Position numbers and translations under genes: made by a program. 64,000 bases of DNA from Subtercola sp. PAMC28395 (GTDB lineage Bacteria > Actinomycetota > Actinomycetes > Actinomycetales > Microbacteriaceae). The notes below the pieces were generated by a model. That model was not told where the DNA came from. It made no database searches and worked only from the letters and a program-made list of their open reading frames with translations. The stretch lies in assembly GCF_018889995.1 (NCBI RefSeq), contig NZ_CP076547.1, positions 2,976,001-3,040,000 on the forward strand, in the 5' to 3' direction. This document shows positions 26,902 through 37,316 of this stretch, piece by piece; positions within the stretch are counted from its first letter, which is position 1, and every line of letters begins with the position of its first letter.

Positions 26902-28335
26902 CTATCCGCGCCCTCGACGGCCTGTTATTGCTCGCAGGGGGGCGGTGAGGCGCCAGGATGTGCTGGCTTCGAGGGACCTGATTCGTTCGCGCAGCTCCGC
27001 TTCGGTGAGCGATCCGCGGCGGACTTCGTCATCTCGAGCCTGCTCGACAGCGGAGTGCGCTGCGAGCGCCGTCACTCTTGCGGCACGGTTGTGCCGGGCA
27101 TCCGCCGCGTGATACGGGTCGAGACAGAAACTCACCAAGGCCTTCGACGCGCTCTGCCAGCCGAGGCTCGGAGCGAAGTCGCGCACGTTCGATCGGGCAG
27201 CAGCGACGGCCGCATCGTCGTAGAGGAACTTCTCGATCGCCTGCTCGAGCTGGAGCTGGTCACCGGGTAGAACGACCGCTCCCAAGCCGCGCTCGACGAT
27301 GACCGATTCGAAAGCGTCACCCGCAGAATTGACGATCGGCAGACCGGCCCAGAGGTAATCGAGAAGCCGGGTGCGAAAACTGAATCTGGTCTCCAGATGA
27401 TCGAGGTGGGTGCTCACGCCCAGGTCGGCATCGAGAAAGTAGTTCGCTCGGTCGGCGTGACGAACCCACTGTTCGTTGAAGAAGACAACCGAACCGAGTA
27501 CATCGAGTTCGTCAGCGAGTTTCTGGGCATCCACAGCCATCTTCATCACGCCGTGAACAGGATTCGCATGCTGCTTGGCCAGAAAGAAGAGACGGATGTC
27601 GGCGTGCCGTTTCGACAGTTCCGCGACAGCCCTGATCAGGATGAGAGGGTCGAACCAGTCATAGATGCCCCCACCCCAGAGCACGATCTTGTCGTTCTCG
27701 CCTATTCCCTCGACGACGCCGCGCACACCTCCTGCGGTGCGAACAGGCGGTTCGGCGTCGACGCCGAACGGTGCGAGATCGATCAATCGGCGTAGCGACG
27801 GATCGTCTCGGTACGTCAGAGGATTGAGCCTGCCGACAGACATCAGCTGCCCGATCCACATGTCACGCTGTTTTTCTGAGGCGCAGATGAAGTAGTCGGA
27901 ATACCGAAGCATGTCGTTCACGGCACCGACCGTCCATGCCGCGGCCGCCTCCTGGCCGGTGGATTGGACGTACAGCCCCTGCTGGAGCTCTTCGAGAAGA
28001 AAGGGGTCGTAGAGATCGCAGACGATGATGACGTCGATGTCGAAGATCTCCGGCTCCTGGGCGAAGATGGGGCTCTGGATGACCAGCACATCTGCCCATC
28101 GGACGTGATCCAGCAGCGCGGGGCCGTTCGCCGCTCCGACGAAGAAGTCCTCACTCGAGAGATCTGCGGTGGCCTGGGCGATGAGACGCACCTCGGCATG
28201 CGGAGCCAGCGCCTCGGCAAAACGGAGGGCACGGATGCCCGGTCCCGCCATTCGCTCACCCAGAACCTCCTGCGTGTAGATCACAACCTTCTGAGGTGGT
28301 GCCAGCGGCTTGTTCCCAGTAGCCCTCTGCTGCAT
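26902..28335 (-). CDS. Glycosyltransferase, GT-B fold (family 4 like)
   Basis: A 477-residue cytoplasmic glycosyltransferase. The N-terminal half begins KVVIYTQEVLGERMAGPGIRALRFAEAL and the nucleotide-sugar half contains FSFRTRLLDYLWAGLPIV, a family-4-like acceptor/donor switch region. The C-terminus adds a short helical segment (EAELRERIRSLEAS). The same N-terminal signature occurs in transferases of polysaccharide gene clusters, but no other sugar genes adjoin it here, so donor and acceptor are unknown. An AAAGG site precedes the ATG. Confidence 0.85.
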   Translation of the reverse strand: MQQRATGNKPLAPPQKVVIYTQEVLGERMAGPGIRALRFAEALAPHAEVRLIAQATADLSSEDFFVGAANGPALLDHVRWADVLVIQSPIFAQEPEIFDIDVIIVCDLYDPFLLEELQQGLYVQSTGQEAAAAWTVGAVNDMLRYSDYFICASEKQRDMWIGQLMSVGRLNPLTYRDDPSLRRLIDLAPFGVDAEPPVRTAGGVRGVVEGIGENDKIVLWGGGIYDWFDPLILIRAVAELSKRHADIRLFFLAKQHANPVHGVMKMAVDAQKLADELDVLGSVVFFNEQWVRHADRANYFLDADLGVSTHLDHLETRFSFRTRLLDYLWAGLPIVNSAGDAFESVIVERGLGAVVLPGDQLQLEQAIEKFLYDDAAVAAARSNVRDFAPSLGWQSASKALVSFCLDPYHAADARHNRAARVTALAAHSAVEQARDDEVRRGSLTEAELRERIRSLEASTSWRLTAPLRAITGRRGRG

Positions 28336-28404
28336 GCTGTTAGCCTTTCATCGTTCTGAAGAACGTTCCGCGCACGAATCACGCTCGCAAGAAGAAATGC
28401 TCTC

Positions 28405-28998
28405 ATGGTTGACGACAGGCCCAGACCGAAGTACGGCGAGCTGGCTCCAGAAGGTTGGAGTTGGCAACCTCCCGCGCCACCGCAGGGGGCCGACTCCGGT
28501 CAGGGACGCACCCCGTCCAACGGTGGGGCAGACTCCCAGTACGGTCAACCCGCTCCGTCTGCACCGTCGCCCGCTCCGCCGGGATCTCGCGATCCCTCCG
28601 GCGAAACGTCTGCACCCGCTGGCGCGCCGCGACCGATTCGTGCTGTCGATCTTTCAGTGACGAGCCTGCTGTTGTTCTTCGGGCTGCTCTTCTCGGCGAG
28701 CATGATTCCGGCGCTCTTCGACTTCAACACCGTGCTCATCCAGGCGGCCACAGCCCAGGGCTACACCGCTTTTGCGTCGTCAGCCGCCGCAAACACCATG
28801 GGCATCGTCGCGGGTGTGGTGACGATCATTCTGCAACTCGTTTCGATCGTCATCTCTGTTCGGCGCCTCTCGCAGCGAAAACTCGCCTTTCCTGTTCCGC
28901 TCGTGATCGGCGTGGTGACGTTCGCCCTGTGGGTCGGGGCAATCACCTTCGCCTTCTTCAACGATCCCTCGTTCGTGCAGCAGATCACGGCTCGGTGA
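28405..28998 (+). CDS. DUF6264-like membrane protein
   Basis: A 197-residue protein with a disordered Pro/Ser/Gln-rich N-terminus that opens with RPRPKYGELAPEGW, the short motif typical of this Microbacteriaceae family. Three to four hydrophobic helices fill residues 85-190. There is no catalytic motif. An AAGAAG site lies before the ATG. It diverges from the glycosyltransferase gene across a 69-base gap and converges on the ABC permease gene. Function unknown. Confidence 0.7.
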   Translation: MVDDRPRPKYGELAPEGWSWQPPAPPQGADSGQGRTPSNGGADSQYGQPAPSAPSPAPPGSRDPSGETSAPAGAPRPIRAVDLSVTSLLLFFGLLFSASMIPALFDFNTVLIQAATAQGYTAFASSAAANTMGIVAGVVTIILQLVSIVISVRRLSQRKLAFPVPLVIGVVTFALWVGAITFAFFNDPSFVQQITAR

Positions 28999-29069
28999 AC
29001 TGAAGAGTCCCGATCATCCGGAGCCACCAACCCGGCAAGTGACTGATCTGCCCGGTCAGGCTGCTCGTG

Positions 29070-30647
29070 TCACGCGCCGCGCAGAGCCTTGAGCCTGCTG
29101 AGGATCTCCGGCGCAGATCGGTCGAGGATCGTGCCGCCCACGCGAATTCCGGCCACTGCGAGCGCGAGCCCCAGGAAGATGCCGACCAGAAGGGCAAGCC
29201 AGCCGAGCAGGGCAGACCCGAAGACGATCGACGAGACACCCAGCGCCGCTTCAGGAAGGGTGAGCAACAGAAGGATTCCCCACGTCGCAAACGAACTCAG
29301 GGCTGTTGTGAACCCGGCGCCGGGAGCCGACTTGAAGGGGTTGTCGCCCGATGCCGGCACCGGAATGATGATCCGCGCGCTCGTCACGGCCGTGAGACCG
29401 ATCCCCGAGAGAGCGGCCCCCAGCGCCATCCCAGCGAGCGCTGGCAACAGTGGCCACGAGTTCGTGATCGCGACCGAACCGACAGTGAGCACCGCGACAA
29501 AGGGAACAGAGACGATCGCGAGCGCTACGGCACGGCCGAGCCGATCATCCACCCCGCGGACGCCGTCGGCGACATGGGTTGCAAAGGCGGTGCCGTCGTA
29601 CGACACGTCGGCATACGTAGCCAGCGACAACAGGAAAGCGACGATCGGTCCCGTTGCGTTGAAGAGACCGAACGAACCCATGTTGTTCGAGTAGAAGTAC
29701 AGCAGCACGGGTATCAAGGGCACGACGATCAACTGGCGCGCGTAACGCGGGTCGCGTACCCAGTAGCTGAGGGAGCGGGCAGCGACAGCACCCGCCGGCG
29801 TGGCGGGCAATAGCCCGAAGAACCCGATCTTGCCGCGCGCGACGCGCTTGCCCGAACTCACCGGCGGAGTCTCCAGCGCGGTGGCCAGGCTTCTCGACCA
29901 GATGAGCACCAGGGCCGTGAGCGTGGCGAGTGCGATGAGGAATTTGACCGAGGCGGCGCCGAAGTCACCGACGGCAACGTCAGCAGGAACCGACCAGGCC
30001 GCGCCCAGGGGCGTCCAGCCCAGGATGTGGGCGAGGCCGGGCAGTGCATCCGTCGACTTCGCCACCCCCCGCGCAATACCGAAGCTGATCGGCCCGAGGA
30101 GAATCAGCGGAATGAAGACCAGGATGCCCGAGACCTCCCTGAAGCGCCGTTTCGACGCGAGGCTGACACTGAGGGCCGTCACCATGCGTGACCCGACGAC
30201 ACAGGTGAGCACGGCGATCACCGCGCAGACCAGAGCAGCGACGGCAGCAATCGGCGACCTGAACCACGTCGCCGTCGTCGCGAGAGCGGCGATCGAGGTG
30301 ATGATTCCGGGAACCCCGAGCACACCAGCCAGCGCCAGCCCCAGGAGCAGCGTTCGTCTCGGCAACGGGAACTGGGCCAGCTTGGCAGGCTCGAGCGTCT
30401 GATCGACGCCGACAGCGACCAGCGGTACGGCAATCCAGCCGAGGATGAGCGCAGAGCCCGCCAGCACGATGATCGTCGAAGCGAGTTCGACGGGGGCGAA
30501 TGCCAGCGCGACCAGCCCGAAGACGACGAAAACGAGAACGCCCATCCCATAGATGGCACCGATGATGACAGCGACCAGCTGCCAGGTGCTGCGTTTCAGG
30601 GTGTTGGCGAGAACGCGGAAGCGCAGCCTCAGGAGTGTCGCAACCAC
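29070..30647 (-). CDS. ABC transporter permease (exporter type)
   Basis: A 525-residue polytopic membrane protein with about twelve hydrophobic segments and no periplasmic-binding partner, which fits an ABC-2-like exporter. I place the start at the GTG at 30647: it follows GGAGG by seven bases and begins the basic n-region VVATLLRLRF, whereas the upstream open frame runs through the ATPase gene in another frame. The start overlaps the ATPase gene by 19 bases, so the two subunits are translationally coupled. Substrate unknown. Confidence 0.83.
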   Translation of the reverse strand: MVATLLRLRFRVLANTLKRSTWQLVAVIIGAIYGMGVLVFVVFGLVALAFAPVELASTIIVLAGSALILGWIAVPLVAVGVDQTLEPAKLAQFPLPRRTLLLGLALAGVLGVPGIITSIAALATTATWFRSPIAAVAALVCAVIAVLTCVVGSRMVTALSVSLASKRRFREVSGILVFIPLILLGPISFGIARGVAKSTDALPGLAHILGWTPLGAAWSVPADVAVGDFGAASVKFLIALATLTALVLIWSRSLATALETPPVSSGKRVARGKIGFFGLLPATPAGAVAARSLSYWVRDPRYARQLIVVPLIPVLLYFYSNNMGSFGLFNATGPIVAFLLSLATYADVSYDGTAFATHVADGVRGVDDRLGRAVALAIVSVPFVAVLTVGSVAITNSWPLLPALAGMALGAALSGIGLTAVTSARIIIPVPASGDNPFKSAPGAGFTTALSSFATWGILLLLTLPEAALGVSSIVFGSALLGWLALLVGIFLGLALAVAGIRVGGTILDRSAPEILSRLKALRGA

Positions 30648-31399
30648 TCGGGGCCCTCCGTGTGGTTGCGACCGCCCACCAGCTCGACGAAGCGGTCTTC
30701 GAGGGACGCGGTGCCGCGGACTTCGTCGACGGTACCCGAGGCAAGAACCCGCCCCGACTGGATCACGGCGACGTGGTCGCACATGCGCTGCACCAGGTCC
30801 ATGACATGGCTCGAGACGATGACCGTGCCACCACCGGCGACGTAGTCGGTGAGAATGTCACGGATGTTCGCGGCAGAAACCGGATCGACTGATTCGAACG
30901 GCTCATCGAGTACCAGCAGTCGTGGTGCATGCACGAGCGCACAGGCCAGGGCGATCTTCTTCGTCATCCCAGCCGAGTAGTCGACGACCGGTGTACCCGC
31001 TGCACCCTCGAGGTCGAGAATGCGCAACAGGTCCCCGACCCGCTCTGCAACGGTCTCCCGCGTCATGCCGAAGAGCAGCCCGTTGTAGGTGACCAGTTGC
31101 TCGCCGGTGAGCCTGTCGAACAGTTTCACGCCGTCGGAGAGGTTTCCGATCAGGCGTTTCGCCTCGAGCGGCTTCTGCCACATGTCGACACCGAGAACAA
31201 CGGCCTGCCCCGCATCTGGTCGCACAAGTCCTGTGGCCATCGACAGCGATGTCGTCTTACCCGCGCCGTTGGGCCCGACGAGCCCGTAGAACGACCCGAC
31301 CGGAACGGTCAGACTCAGGTTGTCGACAGCCAGTTTCTCGCCGAACGATCTGCTGAGCCCACGCAGTTCGAGCGCGGCTGGTCGTGAATCCGTTGGCAT
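30629..31399 (-). CDS. ABC transporter ATP-binding protein
   Basis: A 256-residue ATPase subunit. Walker A is GPNGAGKTTS, the signature is shortened to YSAGMTKKIALA, Walker B is LLVLDEPFESVD and the switch histidine is in SSHVMD. It is the first gene of a two-gene exporter with the permease. The frame is open to 31600, but the ATG at 31399 has a GGGAGGGG site and begins the fold. The additional upstream segment is intergenic and repetitive. Confidence 0.9.
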   Translation of the reverse strand: MPTDSRPAALELRGLSRSFGEKLAVDNLSLTVPVGSFYGLVGPNGAGKTTSLSMATGLVRPDAGQAVVLGVDMWQKPLEAKRLIGNLSDGVKLFDRLTGEQLVTYNGLLFGMTRETVAERVGDLLRILDLEGAAGTPVVDYSAGMTKKIALACALVHAPRLLVLDEPFESVDPVSAANIRDILTDYVAGGGTVIVSSHVMDLVQRMCDHVAVIQSGRVLASGTVDEVRGTASLEDRFVELVGGRNHTEGPEWLRHS

Positions 31400-31470
31400 G
31401 CGATCACCCCTCCCCGGTTGCTGCAGCCATCGTACGTCGACCGGCTGCCTGATGCCCCAGGTGCGGTTGC

Positions 31471-31534
31471 GCTGGCGTGTCTGGGCACCCAGAGGTCTGG
31501 GTGCCTCAGTGTCTGGGCGCGTCAGTGTCTGGCG
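31471..31534. repeat. 16-bp tandem repeat x4 upstream of the ABC exporter
   Basis: Four consecutive 16-bp units start at 31471, 31487, 31503 and 31519, sharing GTGTCTGGGC or a close variant at the 3' end. They lie between the ispH stop and the start of the ATPase gene, in the probable promoter or leader region. Confidence 0.75.
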
Positions 31535-31565
31535 TGTGTGGTTCACGCCGCGCCGGCACCCCGGA

Positions 31566-32627
31566 TCAGGTACGGTTTCGGCCACCGAGCGCGCGGTCAT
31601 CCGTCTTGCCCGCCGAATTGTTGCGCAGCTCCTTCGGCAGCGAGAAGATCAGGTCTTCTTCAGCCGTCTGCACGGTCTCGATTTCGCCGTAGCCAGCACC
31701 AGCAAGGTCATCGAGAAGCTCCTGCACGAGAACTTCGGGCACGGATGCCCCTGACGTCACCCCGACCGTGTTGACACCGTCGAGCCACTCCTGTTTCACC
31801 TCGTGCGCGTAGTCCACCCGATACGCGGCCTTTGCTCCGTACTCCAGCGCAACCTCGACGAGCCGCACGGAATTCGACGAGTTGGCTGAACCGACAACGA
31901 TCACCAGGTCACTGTCTTTGGCGACCTTCTTGATAGCCACCTGGCGGTTCTGGGTGGCGTAGCAGATGTCGTCCGATGGCGGATCCTGGAGGTTGGGGAA
32001 GCGCGCACGGAGTCGTCTGACAGTCTCCATGGTCTCGTCGACCGAGAGCGTGGTCTGGGAGAGCCACACCACCCTGTCGGGGTCGCGAACCACGATCGTG
32101 TCTGCCTCGTCCGGGCTGCCGACGAGGGTCGTGTGCTCGGGGGCTTCACCCGCGGTACCTTCGACCTCCTCGTGGCCGGCGTGCCCGATGAGAAGGATCT
32201 CGAAGTCGTCCCTGGCGAACCGGACCGCTTCGCGGTGCACCTTGGTGACGAGCGGGCAGGTCGCGTCGATGGCGAACAGATTTCGGTCTGCTGCACCCTG
32301 TACGACAGCGGGCGACACCCCGTGCGCACTGAAGACGACGTGAGATCCGGGCGGAACTTCGTCGACCTCTTCGACGAAGATGGCCCCGAGCTTCTCGAGA
32401 GTGGAGACGACGTGCACGTTGTGCACGATCTGTTTGCGCACGTAGACGGGTGCGCCGTAGCGCTCCAGCGCCTTCTCGACGGCGACCACAGCCCTGTCTA
32501 CTCCTGCACAGTACCCGCGCGGGGCAGCGAGCAGCACCTTCTTCTGGCCGTTGACGGGGGTATCCTTTAGCCTGTTGCGAACGCCGGGAATTCTCGGCAT
32601 CGGCAGGCTGACGGTTGTGTTGCTCAC
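31566..32627 (-). CDS. ispH: 4-hydroxy-3-methylbut-2-enyl diphosphate reductase
   Basis: The last enzyme of the MEP pathway, an iron-sulfur reductase forming IPP and DMAPP. All three cluster cysteines are in place: [21 protein letters not shown] and [10 protein letters not shown]. The 353-residue length is normal, with a short N-terminal extension before the fold. The GTG start lies six bases after TAGAAT with no ribosome site, so the mRNA is probably leaderless. It diverges from xseA, the same neighbourhood seen in many actinobacteria. Confidence 0.96.
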   Translation of the reverse strand: MSNTTVSLPMPRIPGVRNRLKDTPVNGQKKVLLAAPRGYCAGVDRAVVAVEKALERYGAPVYVRKQIVHNVHVVSTLEKLGAIFVEEVDEVPPGSHVVFSAHGVSPAVVQGAADRNLFAIDATCPLVTKVHREAVRFARDDFEILLIGHAGHEEVEGTAGEAPEHTTLVGSPDEADTIVVRDPDRVVWLSQTTLSVDETMETVRRLRARFPNLQDPPSDDICYATQNRQVAIKKVAKDSDLVIVVGSANSSNSVRLVEVALEYGAKAAYRVDYAHEVKQEWLDGVNTVGVTSGASVPEVLVQELLDDLAGAGYGEIETVQTAEEDLIFSLPKELRNNSAGKTDDRALGGRNRT

Positions 32628-32633
32628 CTGACG

Positions 32634-32639
32634 ATTCTA
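32634..32639 (-). promoter_or_regulatory. -10 hexamer TAGAAT, predicted leaderless start of ispH
   Basis: TAGAAT ends six bases before the ispH GTG. The divergent xseA start, only 31 bases away, instead has a clear GGAGG site. Confidence 0.5.
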
Positions 32640-32657
32640 CGTGCCGGAGGTGCGCCC

Positions 32658-33905
32658 ATGACCGATACCGCTGCAGCCGAGGGCTCCGCACCAACGTTTG
32701 AGAACCCGTGGCCCGTCGCTCTCTTCTCCAGCAAGATCAAGGGCTACATCGATCGCCTGGGCTCTGCCTGGGTCGAGGGCGAGATCACGCAGTGGGGTGT
32801 CAGCGGTGGCAACGTTTACGGCAAACTCAAAGACACGAGCGAAGACGCGACGATCGGGTTCAACATCTGGTCGTCTGTGCGGGGCAAGATCCCGGCCGAT
32901 CTGAAGCAGGGCGACCGCGTCATCGCGCTCGTCAAGCCGAACTACTGGCAGAAGGGCGGCACTCTCTCGATGCAGGTCTTCGAGATGCGGCACGTCGGTC
33001 TCGGTGACCTGCTCGAACGCCTCGAACGCCTGCGCCGCCAGCTGGCTTCAGAGGGTCTCTTCGACGCGTCACGAAAGAAACGCCTGCCCTTCCTGCCGGG
33101 CTGCATCGGCCTCATCACCGGTAAAGACAGCGACGCCGAGAAAGACGTGCTGCGCAATGCCCAGCTGCGGTGGCCCTCCGTCGCGTTCAAGGTCGTGCAT
33201 GCGGCAGTCCAGGGTGACCGCGTGCCTCGCGAGGTCACCGCTGCGCTCCTCGAGCTGGATGCAGACCCTGACGTCGACGTCATCATCGTGGCCCGGGGCG
33301 GCGGCGACTTCCAGAACCTGCTCGGCTTCAGCGACGAGGGCGTGCTGAGGGCCGCGGCCGCGTGTTCCACGCCGATCGTGAGCGCGATCGGGCATGAGGC
33401 AGACCGGCCACTCCTCGACGAGATCGCAGACCTCCGGGCATCCACACCCACCGATGCCGCGAAGCGCGTCGTACCCGACGTCTCCGAAGAACTGAACAAG
33501 GTGGAGCAGGCCCGAGCGCGGCTGAGCCTGCGCGTGACAGCGTTCGTGAGGTCCGAGATCGACCGGATCGAACAGGTGCGCTCGCGGCCGGTGCTGACGA
33601 ATGCGTCATGGATCATCGATTCACGCAGCGAAGACCTCACGCGGTACGTCTCGCGCGGGGTCGAGTTGCTGAACCGTACCCTCGAGCGTGCCGGAACGGC
33701 GACAAGTGAGTTGGGCGCGAGGCTTCGAACTCTCTCGCCCCAGAGCACCCTCGACCGTGGTTATGCGATCGTGCAGTCCGAGAACGGCGGCGTCGTCAGA
33801 CGGTCGACGGATGCTCCTCAGGGCTCGTCCCTCACAATAACTCTGTCTGCCGATGTACTCACAGCCCGCTCCGAGGGTCCGTCGGCTCCCGGCACTCGCC
33901 GATAA
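32658..33905 (+). CDS. xseA: Exodeoxyribonuclease VII large subunit
   Basis: A 415-residue nuclease subunit acting on single-stranded DNA ends. An N-terminal OB-fold (about 15-110, with [10 protein letters not shown]) is followed by the catalytic domain with [28 protein letters not shown] and [13 protein letters not shown], then a coiled-coil region and the [14 protein letters not shown] tail. A GGAGG lies seven bases before the ATG. It leads an xseA-xseB-DUF4245-carbonic anhydrase run. Confidence 0.96.
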   Translation: MTDTAAAEGSAPTFENPWPVALFSSKIKGYIDRLGSAWVEGEITQWGVSGGNVYGKLKDTSEDATIGFNIWSSVRGKIPADLKQGDRVIALVKPNYWQKGGTLSMQVFEMRHVGLGDLLERLERLRRQLASEGLFDASRKKRLPFLPGCIGLITGKDSDAEKDVLRNAQLRWPSVAFKVVHAAVQGDRVPREVTAALLELDADPDVDVIIVARGGGDFQNLLGFSDEGVLRAAAACSTPIVSAIGHEADRPLLDEIADLRASTPTDAAKRVVPDVSEELNKVEQARARLSLRVTAFVRSEIDRIEQVRSRPVLTNASWIIDSRSEDLTRYVSRGVELLNRTLERAGTATSELGARLRTLSPQSTLDRGYAIVQSENGGVVRRSTDAPQGSSLTITLSADVLTARSEGPSAPGTRR

Positions 33906-33915
33906 GATTGGGCTC

Positions 33916-34260
33916 ATGGCACAGTCACCAGTAACCGGATCCTCGGCGACAGAAGCAGACGCTGGGAACGGCGGGGCTGCGAGCGGCGTGGCTCCGAGCA
34001 GCGCGGCTTCGAATGGTGTGGCAGAGCTCAGCTACGAGCAGGCCCGCGACGAACTGGTCCAGGTCGTCAACGAACTCGAACGCGGTGCAGCGACCCTCGA
34101 GCGCTCGCTTGAACTGTGGGAACGGGGCGAGGCGCTTGCTGCCCGCTGCGAGGAGTGGCTGATCGGGGCCAAGACGCGACTTGACCGGGCGCGTGCTGCA
34201 CAGAACCCGCAGGCACAGAACCCGCAGGCACACGGCGAGTCCTCCAGGGCCGCGGAGTAG
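33916..34260 (+). CDS. xseB: Exodeoxyribonuclease VII small subunit
   Basis: A 114-residue partner of XseA. The conserved helical hairpin is [21 protein letters not shown] through [22 protein letters not shown] (about 36-85). The N-terminus is an Ala/Gly/Ser-rich extension, and the tail carries a duplicated NPQAQ from a 15-bp tandem repeat. I chose the ATG at 33916, ten bases after the xseA stop, over the in-frame ATG inside xseA. Confidence 0.93.
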   Translation: MAQSPVTGSSATEADAGNGGAASGVAPSSAASNGVAELSYEQARDELVQVVNELERGAATLERSLELWERGEALAARCEEWLIGAKTRLDRARAAQNPQAQNPQAHGESSRAAE

Positions 34261-34271
34261 GTGCAGTCGGA

Positions 34272-34985
34272 GTGACGTCTGAGGCGATCCCCCCGCGCGG
34301 CAATTCCGCGCAAGGCAAACCCCCACGCGGGCAGAAGCCTCCGCGCGTCGTTGCAGAACTCGGCCGACCGGAGACTCTCGAAGAGACACAGGCCAGAAAA
34401 GCCGAACAGTCGCGCAAGTACCGGGCCAACAAGACCATCAACAACCTGTGGCTGTCGATCCTGGTATGTGTCGGCCTCGTGATCGTGATCGTGCTGCTCG
34501 TGCCGCGTGACGACACCTCGCACCTTCCCGCGGTCGATTTCCGATCGGTCGCTTCGAGCGCGCAGGCGGCCTTCCCTGTTCCTGTGGCGGTTCCTGACGT
34601 TCCCGCGACATGGACCTCCAACGCCGCAGAGATCCGCACGGGCACCGACAATGTCGTCTCCTGGTACGTGGGGCTCATCACTCCGACCAGGAACTACGTC
34701 GGCCTCACCCAGGGCGTCAACGCCACAGATGGGTGGTTCGCCGACCAGGTGAAGGACTCCGCGGCTTCGTCGACGACAACCATCGACGGCATCCAGTGGA
34801 CTGTGTACGACAACAGAAAGACAGCGAAAGAGGTGGGCAACGTGAAATACGCACTGACGACCCAATCCGGGGCAACAACATACATCGTCTTCGGAGACGC
34901 CAGCGATACCGAGATAGCAGAGGTGGCTGCTTCGATCAGCTCCAATGTCCGAGCGCAGCCTGAAACGGCGGTGACGGCCAAGTGA
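34272..34985 (+). CDS. DUF4245 domain-containing membrane protein
   Basis: A 237-residue actinobacterial protein of the DUF4245 family: a basic disordered N-terminus, one transmembrane helix (about 60-78) and an extracytoplasmic domain with SWYVGLITPTRNYVGLTQG and VYDNRKTAKE. The GTG start lies 11 bases after xseB and its stop overlaps the GTG of the carbonic anhydrase gene (GTGA). The conserved placement with xseAB is known in the phylum but the role is not. Confidence 0.85.
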   Translation: MTSEAIPPRGNSAQGKPPRGQKPPRVVAELGRPETLEETQARKAEQSRKYRANKTINNLWLSILVCVGLVIVIVLLVPRDDTSHLPAVDFRSVASSAQAAFPVPVAVPDVPATWTSNAAEIRTGTDNVVSWYVGLITPTRNYVGLTQGVNATDGWFADQVKDSAASSTTTIDGIQWTVYDNRKTAKEVGNVKYALTTQSGATTYIVFGDASDTEIAEVAASISSNVRAQPETAVTAK

Positions 34986-35656
34986 GCATCTTCGACCCGA
35001 ACACCACTTCGACGCCGGCCCAGGTCTGGGCCGAGATGCTCGAGGGCAACGAACGGTTCGTCTCCGGTGAGCCCGAGCATCCACGGCAGGACGTCGACCG
35101 GCGCAACCAGATCGCCGCAGCGCAGACGCCGCGCGCCGCGCTCTTCGGGTGCAGCGATTCCAGGCTGGCCGCCGAGATCATCTTCGACAAGGGGCTCGGC
35201 GACCTGTTCGTCGTGCGCAACGCAGGCCAGGTGATCTCCGACTCTGTCGTCGGCAGTCTCGAGTATGCCGTGGGGGTGCTCGGAGTGCAGCTGATCGTTG
35301 TTCTCGGCCACGACGAATGCGGTGCCGTGCTCGCCGCCATTGCCTCGCAAGACCCGGAGACGCCTCCCCTGCCGCCGCACATCGCCAACCTGATCGACAA
35401 GATCCTGCCAGCAGTTCGGCTCGTAGCCTCGAAGACGTCTGCCGAACATCCAGATGACGCCCCCGTATCCCTGGCTGACGTCGATGCCCACGAGGTGGGA
35501 AAATACCACCTGCGCGACACCGTGGCCGAACTGCTCGAGACGTCAGAGATGATCTCCGACGCTATCGCAGCGGGGCGATTGGCGATCGTCGGGGCCAACT
35601 ATCGGCTTGCCGAAGGGCGCGCAGTTCCCGACCTCGTCATCGGGTCTGTCCTGTGA
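34982..35656 (+). CDS. Carbonic anhydrase, beta class
   Basis: A 224-residue zinc enzyme interconverting CO2 and bicarbonate. Zinc ligands Cys57, His110 and Cys113 and the Asp59-Arg61 dyad (CSDSR, GHDEC) are all present. The GTG start overlaps the DUF4245 stop by four bases, so the two are translationally coupled. Length and order are typical of the actinobacterial plant-type clade. Confidence 0.94.
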   Translation: MSIFDPNTTSTPAQVWAEMLEGNERFVSGEPEHPRQDVDRRNQIAAAQTPRAALFGCSDSRLAAEIIFDKGLGDLFVVRNAGQVISDSVVGSLEYAVGVLGVQLIVVLGHDECGAVLAAIASQDPETPPLPPHIANLIDKILPAVRLVASKTSAEHPDDAPVSLADVDAHEVGKYHLRDTVAELLETSEMISDAIAAGRLAIVGANYRLAEGRAVPDLVIGSVL

Positions 35657-35690
35657 ACGACACAGCCCACAGCGACCCACACAGTCTGAC

Positions 35691-35732
35691 CCGAGTGACA
35701 CAAACCGAGTGACACACCCCGACTGACACACC
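35691..35732. repeat. 14-bp tandem repeat x3 upstream of fumC
   Basis: Units 35691-35704, 35705-35718 and 35719-35732 follow the consensus CCGAGTGACACACC. The array sits in the 171-base gap between the carbonic anhydrase gene and fumC, about 95 bases before the fumC start. Confidence 0.8.
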
Positions 35733-35827
35733 CGACAAGCAAATCCCAACCACAGACCTACCGAGCACACCGAATACACGACCGCCGCGCAGCAGCGCCG
35801 GCGGAACGACGAAAGGAAGACCACGAA

Positions 35828-37243
35828 GTGGTGGAGAACACTGAGAACGCTCAGTTCCGGATCGAGCACGACACAATGGGCGAGGTGCGGGTTCCTGCCG
35901 CGGCCCTGTACGGCGCGCAGACGCAGCGTGCGGTAGAGAACTTTCCGGTATCGGGCAGCGTGCTCGAACCGGCCCAGATCGCCGCGCTGGCGCGCATCAA
36001 GAAGGCCGCAGCCCTGGCGAATGCCGAGCTCGGGGTTCTCGATGAGGCGATCGCGGGGGCAATCGCGGGGGCGGCCGACGACGTCATTTCAGGCGCTTAC
36101 GCTGAGCAGTTCCCGATCGACATCTACCAGACCGGCAGCGGTACGTCGACCAACATGAACATGAACGAGGTGCTGGCGACCCTCGCCACGACCCGTCTTG
36201 GCTCGAAGGTGCACCCGAACGACCACGTCAACGCCTCTCAATCGTCCAACGATGTATTCCCGACCTCGGTGCACGTTGCCGTCACTGCGGCACTCATCCA
36301 CGACCTGATCCCATCGCTGCACCATCTGGCCGAGTCCCTCGAGATCAAAGCAGCGCTGTGGGCAACCGCTGTCAAAGCCGGGCGTACCCACCTCATGGAC
36401 GCGACCCCGGTCACCCTCGGCCAGGAGTTCGGCGGATACGCTGCGCAGATCCGACTCGGGATCGAACGGGTCGAAGGCACCCTGAAGCACGTCGCGGAAG
36501 TTCCCCTGGGCGGTACGGCCGTCGGTACCGGGATCAACACCCCGGCAGGTTTTCCGCAACTGGTCATCCGCCTTCTGGCTGACGAAACCGGGTTGCCGAT
36601 CACTGAAGCCCGCAACCACTTCGAGGCGCAGGGCGCCCGCGACTCCCTGGTCGAGGCATCCGGAGCTCTCCGCGTACTTGCGGTCAGCCTCACCAAGATC
36701 TGCAACGATCTGCGGTGGATGGGCTCCGGCCCGAACACCGGCCTGGGCGAGCTCCACATTCCCGATCTCCAGCCCGGTTCCTCGATCATGCCCGGCAAAG
36801 TCAACCCGGTCATCCCCGAAGCCGTTCTCATGGTGTGCTCGCGCGTGATTGGCAACGACGCCTCGATCGCCTGGTCCGGGGCCTCCGGTGCCTTCGAGCT
36901 GAACGTCGCCATCCCCGTGATGGGTACTGCCCTGCTTGAGTCGATCAGACTGCTGTCGAGTTCGTCGACCCTCCTCGCCGACAAGACTGTCGATGGGCTG
37001 CAGGCCAACCTCGAAAGAGCCCGCGCGCTGGCCGAATCGTCTCCGTCGATCGTCACACCGCTCAATCGCATCATCGGATACGAGGCAGCGGCCAAGATCG
37101 CCAAGCACTCGGTCGCCCAGGGACTCACGGTGCGTGACGCCGTCATCGACCTGGGATTCGTCGAGCGGGGCGAGGTCACCCTCGAACAGCTCGATACAGC
37201 CCTCGACGTGCTGTCGATGACACGGCCGCCAGAGGCTCGCTGA
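35828..37243 (+). CDS. fumC: Fumarate hydratase, class II
   Basis: A 471-residue iron-independent fumarase of the TCA cycle. The superfamily signature [11 protein letters not shown] lies near residue 317, and [14 protein letters not shown] and [16 protein letters not shown] are intact. The start is GTG (a second in-frame GTG follows directly), with GAAAGGAAG upstream. A 14-bp tandem array lies ahead of it and another follows its stop. Confidence 0.97.
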   Translation: MVENTENAQFRIEHDTMGEVRVPAAALYGAQTQRAVENFPVSGSVLEPAQIAALARIKKAAALANAELGVLDEAIAGAIAGAADDVISGAYAEQFPIDIYQTGSGTSTNMNMNEVLATLATTRLGSKVHPNDHVNASQSSNDVFPTSVHVAVTAALIHDLIPSLHHLAESLEIKAALWATAVKAGRTHLMDATPVTLGQEFGGYAAQIRLGIERVEGTLKHVAEVPLGGTAVGTGINTPAGFPQLVIRLLADETGLPITEARNHFEAQGARDSLVEASGALRVLAVSLTKICNDLRWMGSGPNTGLGELHIPDLQPGSSIMPGKVNPVIPEAVLMVCSRVIGNDASIAWSGASGAFELNVAIPVMGTALLESIRLLSSSSTLLADKTVDGLQANLERARALAESSPSIVTPLNRIIGYEAAAKIAKHSVAQGLTVRDAVIDLGFVERGEVTLEQLDTALDVLSMTRPPEAR

Positions 37244-37316
37244 CGAGAGATCGTGAGCGAGGCGGCAGGTGGCAGGGGCAGCTGTCAGCTGGCAGCTGAG
37301 ATTCAGCGACAAGCAA

